Source: Chitinispirillaceae bacterium (GTDB taxonomy: Bacteria; Fibrobacterota; Chitinivibrionia; Chitinivibrionales; Chitinispirillaceae). From it: a DNA stretch of 48,885 nucleotides. A program made the translations under genes and the position numbers. The notes under the pieces were generated by a model that worked only from the letters and a program-made list of their open reading frames with translations, was not told the DNA's origin and searched no databases. Positions 43,518 to 48,885 of the stretch are shown in pieces; position 1 is the stretch's first letter; the number at the start of each line of letters is the position of its first letter. Location: positions 1 through 48,885 of the forward strand of contig JAFGDP010000032.1 in the NCBI GenBank assembly GCA_016932075.1, in the 5' to 3' direction.

Positions 43518-44612
43518 TTATGGATTCCGTTCTTCCCCGCCGGTACCGCGTGAAGAGGTGTCCGGCTGCTCCAGGAGACGGCGCACATAGTCACGCGGGT
43601 CTTTCGGTTTCTTTTTATGCAGGGGCTTAAGCTGTGCGACCGTAGCGAAAAGATCATTCCCGTTCTTTTTGAAAAGCCGGTAAAAAAGTGAAAGGTTTTT
43701 TGTATAGGTCATGCGAATGGCAAGATAAGCGTTGTTGATCTCCGCATGCCTGACCCCTTTGAACAGTCCGGTCGCGAACAGCGAATCATAGTCCTCGACC
43801 ATGCGGGTCTTGAAATCACGAATAACCTCCTGCTTGAGCCGCAGCTTTTCGTCGCGAGGCATGCCACGCGCATAGACGGCCGACAGCGTGTCGTACAGCC
43901 GGCGCAGTTCCCGGTCCCATGTGTCAAGGTCATGCTTTTCACGCAGCGCATCCCGGTAGGCGGCGGAGCTGTCACCGAAGGTCTCGCGGATATAGCGGAG
44001 GGCGCCTTCGGCGCCCACGAAAGAGGCGAGCTCCTCGTTGAAGCTGATGTTGTTTTTCAAAAAGATGGTGGCATGGGTCTGTTCATGGATGATCAGATTT
44101 GCCAGCCGGAACAGCGACAGTTTTGTCATGAATGAGTACACCGGGTCAGACACGATACCCAGGGTGCTGAACGCGTCAACCGGACTCACGATCACGTCAT
44201 AACCCTTTTTCTTGAGCTTCCGGGCGGTACGTACCGCGTCCGTGCGCTGGAAAAAACCGAGATACGGCGCATGGCCGAAAAACGGGAACCACCATTCGTA
44301 CAAAGAAAAGGTGTCCTGTTTCGACGCCGCGACCACGTCGATCAGATACTCCCGCTCCACGCGGGCATACCTAGTGTAGTTACGATTGGCGGCGAGGCCG
44401 ATCTTTTCCACCGAATACGCCTTGATCGCTTGAACGTTATGAAGAAACGTCTTCTCGCGTCCGGGCAGGGCGGTATCACTAAGCACTGTTTCGATTTTTT
44501 TCGCCGACCATGTGTATTTCGAAACATAAAATCCCTGCTTCGCAAGGTAACAGCAGTTAACCGATAAAAGAACCAGCAAGAAAAGGAGTACGGTAGTATG
44601 TGAGGTTGCCAT
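43518..44612 (-). CDS. Predicted zinc aminopeptidase (PF10023-like)
   Basis: 364 residues from ATG 44612. The hydrophobic N-terminus ending LLSVNCCYLAKQG resembles a lipoprotein or anchor signal, so the protein is probably at the membrane. The core features of the predicted aminopeptidase family are present: YEWWFPFFGHAPYLGFF, the DAFSTLGIVSDP stretch, then the zinc motif IIHEQTHATIF (HExxH) and the third-ligand region NEELASFVGAEGA. C-terminal helices are basic. Substrate is unknown. It lies 18 bases after the phosphoesterase gene and is the last gene of the tkt operon. Confidence 0.85.
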   Translation of the reverse strand: MATSHTTVLLFLLVLLSVNCCYLAKQGFYVSKYTWSAKKIETVLSDTALPGREKTFLHNVQAIKAYSVEKIGLAANRNYTRYARVEREYLIDVVAASKQDTFSLYEWWFPFFGHAPYLGFFQRTDAVRTARKLKKKGYDVIVSPVDAFSTLGIVSDPVYSFMTKLSLFRLANLIIHEQTHATIFLKNNISFNEELASFVGAEGALRYIRETFGDSSAAYRDALREKHDLDTWDRELRRLYDTLSAVYARGMPRDEKLRLKQEVIRDFKTRMVEDYDSLFATGLFKGVRHAEINNAYLAIRMTYTKNLSLFYRLFKKNGNDLFATVAQLKPLHKKKPKDPRDYVRRLLEQPDTSSRGTGGEERNP

Positions 44613-44630
44613 GGCAAAGGGAAAGGAATG

Positions 44631-45158
44631 TCAGATCTTGTACAGGCCGCTCTCCGACCGCACCAGCTCCATGGTGTGAAGGGTTTTCCCGTCAAGGCCG
44701 AAAATTGAGGCTGACACGTTGCGATCACCCAGGACGAGAAGGCCGAAAGACGGAGGCATGTTCTTGTCAAGCGGTCCTTTGAGATGCCCGGGGTTCATGT
44801 AGAGCCGGCCCTCATTCAGCTTCAGCTCCGCGCGGTGCGTATGCCCGTACAGAATAATATCGGAACGGTTCTCGTCCTCATCGGTCAGGTCCTTGTCAAG
44901 GCTGTGGAGAATGAGCAGGGAAAATCCAAGCACCATCTCGGAAAGTTTTGCCGGCAGGGAGCCGTTTTTATACCTGCCGTCATAAATACCCGGCACCTGG
45001 AGCAGCTCTATATACAGGTCGTCGAGTCCGGAAATATCATCATACTCATCGCCCAGATGGCAGAGCATGGCAATCTTCTGCTTTCTCGTAAGCAGACCGA
45101 CCGCCTGCTTGAGCATATCGATATTGCCGTGTGTGTCGCTGACAACGCCAATTCTCAT
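44631..45158 (-). CDS. YfcE-type metallophosphoesterase
   Basis: 175 residues. The calcineurin-like fold of small bacterial phosphoesterases is visible: GVVSDTHGNIDML (D and H metal ligands), CHLGDEYDDI, a LILHS strand, YGHTHRAEL and NPGHLKGP. The third motif, normally G-N-x-D with a metal-contacting Asn, reads VPGIYDGRY, so this Asn is Ile here. The family usually hydrolyses phosphodiesters with manganese; the change may alter activity. Spacing to transketolase (46 bases) and to the aminopeptidase gene (18 bases) points to one operon. Confidence 0.87.
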   Translation of the reverse strand: MRIGVVSDTHGNIDMLKQAVGLLTRKQKIAMLCHLGDEYDDISGLDDLYIELLQVPGIYDGRYKNGSLPAKLSEMVLGFSLLILHSLDKDLTDEDENRSDIILYGHTHRAELKLNEGRLYMNPGHLKGPLDKNMPPSFGLLVLGDRNVSASIFGLDGKTLHTMELVRSESGLYKI

Positions 45159-45204
45159 ACCATACTCTTTTTAAATAGTCCGCACGACAAGGCTCGGCAC
45201 GGAC

Positions 45205-47274
45205 TCAGCCGATCTTTTTCCTCATGGCCGGATACTCCCCGAGGTACTTCACGATTTGTTCCGCCATGTTTTCCGCGGTAAAGCCGAACTCTTTGTCAAG
45301 CACCTTGTAGGGCGCTGATGCGCCGAAACGGGTAAGCCCCACGACCTTTCCCAGCGGGCCGACCGCTTCGTTGAGAGCGGCCGGCAGGCCAGCGGTGAGT
45401 CCGAACACCGGGACACCCGGCGTCATAACCGATTCGCGATACGCGTCCGGCTGCTCGTCAAAAAGCGCCGTTGAAGGCAGGGACACGATCCTGCACGCAA
45501 GGTTCTTTTCCTGCTTTAATATTTTCGAGGCCTCGTAAAGCGTTCCCACTTCCGAACCGCTTGCCGCCAGAATCACGTCCGGCTTTCCATCGCACTCCAC
45601 CACCGTATACCCGCCGCGGCCCGCCTGCTGCGCGTCGGTTAAGCGGTCACCGCCGCTTCGCGCCGGAAGGTCGGCGATGTTCTGCCGTGACAGAAGCAGG
45701 GCGCAGGGCGATTCCGTGCATTCAAGCGCAAGCTTCCACGCCGCGACCGTTTCGGCCATATCAGCCGGACGCAGCACCAGCATTGAGCGGCGTCCTTCGA
45801 GATTGTTCATCTTTTCAAGCAGCCGTATCTGCGCCTCGTGTTCAACCGGCTGGTGCGTGGGGCCGTCCTCACCGACCCGAAACGAGTCGTGCGACCACAC
45901 ATACGTGACCGGAAGACCCATGAGCGCGGCAAGACGAACCGCCGGCTTCATATAATCGGAAAAGGTGAAAAACGTGCCGCATACCGGAATAACGCCGCCG
46001 TGCGCCGCAATGCCGTTCATGAGCGCGGCCATGGTAAGCTCCGCGACGCCGGACTGCAGAAACGCGCCGTTGAAATCCCCTTTTTTCAGAATCGTGGTGC
46101 CTTTCAGAAATCCGTCGGTCTTGTCGCTGTTGGCAAGGTCCGCGGAAGAGACGATCATATTGCCGATCTCTTTTACGAACTGGCCGAGAACCGCAGCCGA
46201 AGCCGCGCGGGTCGCGCATCCCGGCTTGGGCTGGATCGCTGACCAATTTACTTGCGGAACGGTCCCCGCAATGTATCCTGAAAGCTTTTTCGCCTCCTGC
46301 GGATGCGCTTTTTCCCATGCTGCCTGCCTGGCTTTGAGCTCCCTTGCCGTTTCCGCCTTCCTGGCACAAATCGTGGCATAGTACTCAGCCACTTCCGGGA
46401 AAACACGAAACGGGTCTTCGGGATTGCCGCCCAGGCGCTCCACGGTCTTTGCAAACGACGCGCCCGCCTCTGAGAGCGGCATGCCATGGGTCGATACTCT
46501 GCCTTCGCAGGACTGGCCGTTTTCAGCAACCGCTCCCTTTCCCATGATGGTTTTCCCGATGATAAGCGTCGGACGCTCCTTTTCCGCATGGGCCTTGTCA
46601 AGCGCGTCACGAATCTGGTTCTGGTCATTGCCGTTGATCGTTATGACGCTCCACCCCCAAGCCGCGTATTTTTTTGCCGTGTCTTCACCAGTCACATCGG
46701 AGGTCATGGTCGAAAGCTGCACGTCGTTTGAATCGTAAAACATGATGAGATTGGAGAGCCCGAGATGGCCGGCAATACGGCCAGCGCCCTGCGATACCTC
46801 CTCCTGAACGCCGCCGTCGGAGATGAACGTATAGGTTTTATGCGCCATCCACTCACCGAACCGCGCGACCAGAAACCGCTCCGCTATTGCGGCGCCGACG
46901 GCCATGACATGGCCCTGGCCAAGAGGACCGGAGGTGTTTTCAATCCCCCGCATGACGTTGCGTTCAGGATGTCCCGGCGTGACACTGCCCCACTGCCGGA
47001 AATTTTTTATATCGTCCATGGAATAGTGTCTGGTCAGGACCAGCTGCGCATAGAGCATGGCCGACATGTGACCCGGGTCGAGAAAGAAGCGGTCCCTGCA
47101 GAACCATGCCGGATCAGACGGATCAAAGTTTAAAAATTCGCTGTAAAGAATATTGATGAAATCAGCACCGCCCATTGCTCCGCCCGGATGCCCTGATTTT
47201 GCCTTCTCAACCATTGCCGCAGCCAGAATCCGTATATTGTCAGCTGCCCGTTCAATTACGCGTGCCCTTTCCAC
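45205..47274 (-). CDS. tkt: Transketolase
   Basis: 689 residues from GTG 47274, chosen because AGGAG lies 7 bases upstream; a TTG at 47298 is less likely. The enzyme moves two-carbon units between sugar phosphates in the pentose phosphate pathway, using thiamine diphosphate. Signatures are AKSGHPGGAMGGAD, GHPERNVMRGIENTSGPLGQG, the ThDP/metal loop FISDGGVQEEVSQGAG (the usual G-D-G region, here S-D-G) with the following NDVQLST, and THQPVEHEAQIR. The C-terminal part has GLTRFGASAPYKVL. First gene of a three-gene minus-strand operon. Confidence 0.95.
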   Translation of the reverse strand: MERARVIERAADNIRILAAAMVEKAKSGHPGGAMGGADFINILYSEFLNFDPSDPAWFCRDRFFLDPGHMSAMLYAQLVLTRHYSMDDIKNFRQWGSVTPGHPERNVMRGIENTSGPLGQGHVMAVGAAIAERFLVARFGEWMAHKTYTFISDGGVQEEVSQGAGRIAGHLGLSNLIMFYDSNDVQLSTMTSDVTGEDTAKKYAAWGWSVITINGNDQNQIRDALDKAHAEKERPTLIIGKTIMGKGAVAENGQSCEGRVSTHGMPLSEAGASFAKTVERLGGNPEDPFRVFPEVAEYYATICARKAETARELKARQAAWEKAHPQEAKKLSGYIAGTVPQVNWSAIQPKPGCATRAASAAVLGQFVKEIGNMIVSSADLANSDKTDGFLKGTTILKKGDFNGAFLQSGVAELTMAALMNGIAAHGGVIPVCGTFFTFSDYMKPAVRLAALMGLPVTYVWSHDSFRVGEDGPTHQPVEHEAQIRLLEKMNNLEGRRSMLVLRPADMAETVAAWKLALECTESPCALLLSRQNIADLPARSGGDRLTDAQQAGRGGYTVVECDGKPDVILAASGSEVGTLYEASKILKQEKNLACRIVSLPSTALFDEQPDAYRESVMTPGVPVFGLTAGLPAALNEAVGPLGKVVGLTRFGASAPYKVLDKEFGFTAENMAEQIVKYLGEYPAMRKKIG

Positions 47275-47298
47275 TATCCTTCTCCTTTTCGTATGCAA

Positions 47299-47514
47299 TG
47301 CACTGTCGAAGAAAAATAAAAATAATTTTTACCAGTCCATCATAGAAGGGTTTTTAGGGTTGATGCCGGATCAAAGCATGTACCTTGAAAGAGGCCATGG
47401 GTTGAAAAACCTGTATCACCTTTTACAACAGGATGTTATACTATATACGGTATGCTGCCGGACGCCAAAGCGGTCATGGCAAATACCATCATTGCATGAA
47501 TTATCTTTCCATGC
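47299..47514. promoter_or_regulatory. Upstream region of rnpB and tkt
   Basis: About 215 bases between the divergent tkt and rnpB genes. TATACT at 47437-47442 and TATCTT at 47502-47507 look like possible -10 boxes, but neither has a convincing -35 partner. The latter would place the start of transcription close to the 5' end of RNase P RNA. Confidence 0.3.
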
Positions 47515-47926
47515 GGGCGGAAGATCGGGCAGTCGCTGCATCGCACAACCATAAGACGCTGCAGAGGAAAGTCCGGGCACCGCAGGACAGGATACCTGGT
47601 CACCAGGGGCCCGCAAGGGTACAGAGGTGCAACAGAAAGAAGTCCGCTCTGTTCGTGCTCATGCAGGAACGGGGTGAGAAGTGAAAGGGTGGGGTAAGAG
47701 CCCACCGTCCCGCACGAGCGGGAGCATGTAAACCTTATCCGGTGCAAGACCAAGCAGGGGAAGCCTGCCCGATCAACCGGTCGGGCGGCAAGGTGGTCCG
47801 CCTTGATTTCCCCGGGTAGGTCGCTCAATGCCCCGGTGCGCCGCACCGGAGCCAGACAAATGACTGCCTCTTCCCCGGCGAAGACGCCGGGGAAAAGACA
47901 GAACCCGGCTTACAGATCTTCCGCCC
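47515..47926 (+). ncRNA. rnpB: RNase P RNA (bacterial type A)
   Basis: The universal core elements are in order: GAGGAAAGTCCGGGC (about 47565), the GGTAAGAGCCCACCG block, CAAGACCAAGCAGGGG, then AGACAAATGACTGCC and ACAGAACCCGGCTTACAG near the end. The terminal P1 helix is an unbroken 12-bp pairing, GGGCGGAAGATC (47515-47526) with GATCTTCCGCCC (47915-47926). Seven Ts follow at once (47927-47933), so the 3' end may be set by termination there. A 10-bp hairpin TTCCCCGGCG/CGCCGGGGAA at 47871-47894 is one of the distal helices. It is the catalytic RNA that trims the 5' leaders of tRNA precursors. Confidence 0.97.
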
Positions 47927-47941
47927 TTTTTTTAGATTTGA

Positions 47942-48885
47942 AAAGAGGCGACTATCCGCGGACGCACCTATATATTTCCGCTCATCGCGCTTGCCCTGTT
48001 TCCGGTCTTCCTCAAGGCGGAGGCGGGGGACTCCGCCGGTGCGGTCGCCCGCTCGCCGCAGGGCAAAAAAATCGCGCGCCTCTATTTCAACGGCAACCAT
48101 GTGACCAGGGAGAGCACGATCAGGTGCTACCTGAGGATCGACACCGGCATGGCGTACGATTCGGGAGCAGTCAGGGCGGCCAAGCAGCGGATCATGCGCA
48201 CGGGCCTGTTTTCCAAAACCGATATTATATCTGTCGTGAAGGAATACGGATGCGATCTCTATGTGATAGTCAAGGAAAAGGGGTACCTGAGCGTTCCGCT
48301 GCCGGGAATATATCAGTATCCCCGCAAATACGGCAAGGACAAGCGCTGGTTCTTCGGCGATGCGGGGGTCGATCTCAACAATTTCGGCGGCCGCATGGAA
48401 CGGCTGCGCGTGACGGCGCGCGCCTGGGAGTGGCGTACGCTCGGCGTCGGCTGGACCAAACCGGTGCTTCCCACTCCCTATTTTTTCGGCATCGGGGTCT
48501 ATGCGGACCAGCGGCCCGACGAATTTGACGCATTCGATCGAACCGACCTCTCCGGCCGCCTGTCCTTTGGCGCGGACCTCTATACGCATTCGAGGATCTC
48601 TTTCGGCATTTCTCCCATGTTCCGCCGGGCGGACTGGCACGACGGCGTCGAAACGAACGACTTCTACCAGGCCTACGGTTCGATCGGGTGGTCGACCGAC
48701 CGCCGCGAGACCCCTTTTGATCCGTCACGGGGGTGGCATGTGGGTCTGGATACCCGGTCGAACTACCTGTACTATGACGACAACACGCCCTATGTCCAGC
48801 AGACCGGGGCGTTCACCTTTTATATTCCCGGCTTTTTTTCCAGCGACAAATTCGCCTGCCGCTTCGTCGCCATCGTGCGCGATAA
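47942..48885 (+). CDS. BamA/TamA-like outer-membrane protein, partial, no clear start codon
   Basis: The frame is open from 47942 to the right edge (314 codons). A signal-like stretch (TYIFPLIALALFPVFLKAEAGDS) is followed by a POTRA domain: KIARLYFNGNHVTRESTIRCYL ... AKQRIMRTGLFSKTDIISVVKE ... DLYVIVKEKG. Beta-barrel strands with aromatic girdles follow (RTLGVGWTKPVLPTPYFFGIGVYAD, YGSIGWSTDRRETPFDPSRGWHVGLD), as in BamA/TamA/Omp85 barrels. Only one POTRA is seen, fewer than BamA's five. No ATG, GTG or TTG precedes the signal in this frame. A TTG at 47938 with a one-base shift near 47956-47961 would give a normal signal peptide. Confidence 0.75.

Overview
The window looks like a piece of a Gram-negative bacterial chromosome of moderately high GC. 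Four putative secreted enzymes (pectate lyase, papain-like protease, BNR/sialidase-like protein, subtilisin-like protease) each end in a short beta-sandwich tail resembling type IX secretion or FlgD-like C-terminal domains. Together with a POTRA/BamA-like outer-membrane protein, minor type IV pilins, FapA/DUF342 and HD-GYP proteins, this suggests an FCB-group bacterium, possibly Fibrobacterota or a neighbouring candidate phylum. That placement is an inference from gene content; no rRNA or ribosomal protein gene is present to fix it.

Layout. 1-3435 (minus): a partial unknown gene and a 1057-residue protein with a transthyretin-like N-terminus and a GspG-type pseudopilin module at its C-terminus. 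3810-7789 (plus): pectate lyase, two doubtful small ORFs, and a papain-like protease. 7956-16205: a DUF975 membrane protein, then a signalling and pilus block: CNB-GGDEF protein (minus), M50-like membrane protein with two CNB domains (plus), three minor-pilin genes (minus), and a receiver-like/HATPase/CNB protein (plus). 16226-16766: an unusual 41/42-bp phased repeat array. 16948-21486 (minus): BNR/sialidase-like protein, a palindrome-rich gap, and a TMTC-like membrane TPR protein. 21838-26074 (plus): TIGR02757/DUF2400 protein, PTS enzyme I, and a sigma-54 activator with a degenerate phosphatase-like N-terminus. 26116-32758 (minus): an acidic single-pass membrane protein, a GT5 glycogen-synthase-like enzyme, a flippase-like membrane protein and PriA. 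32923-36709 (plus): FapA-like protein and HD-GYP protein. 36736-38115 (minus): UDP-glucose dehydrogenase. 38116-38904: an AT-rich gap with DnaA-box-like 9-mers. 38905-43455 (plus): HNH nuclease, D-lactate-dehydrogenase-like protein, a broken MscS gene and a subtilisin-like protease. 43518-47274 (minus): a predicted zinc aminopeptidase, a phosphoesterase and transketolase. 47515-47926: RNase P RNA, followed by a partial BamA-like gene running off the right edge.

How the genes fit together. Two themes recur. One is nucleotide second-messenger signalling: a GGDEF cyclase with an I-site, an intact HD-GYP phosphodiesterase, and four cyclic-nucleotide-binding domains in three genes placed around a minor-pilin operon. 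The other is breakdown of outside polymers and central carbon use: pectate lyase, secreted proteases, PTS enzyme I with a linked sigma-54 activator, glycogen-synthase-like GT5, UGDH, LDH-like and transketolase. Several proteins carry enzyme-derived modules that have lost catalytic residues (M50-like, phosphatase-like) or changed one (papain Asn to Asp), which suggests sensory or altered roles. The most unusual non-coding feature is the phased inverted-repeat array at 16226-16766. No complete, recognisable new defence or biosynthetic system was found.
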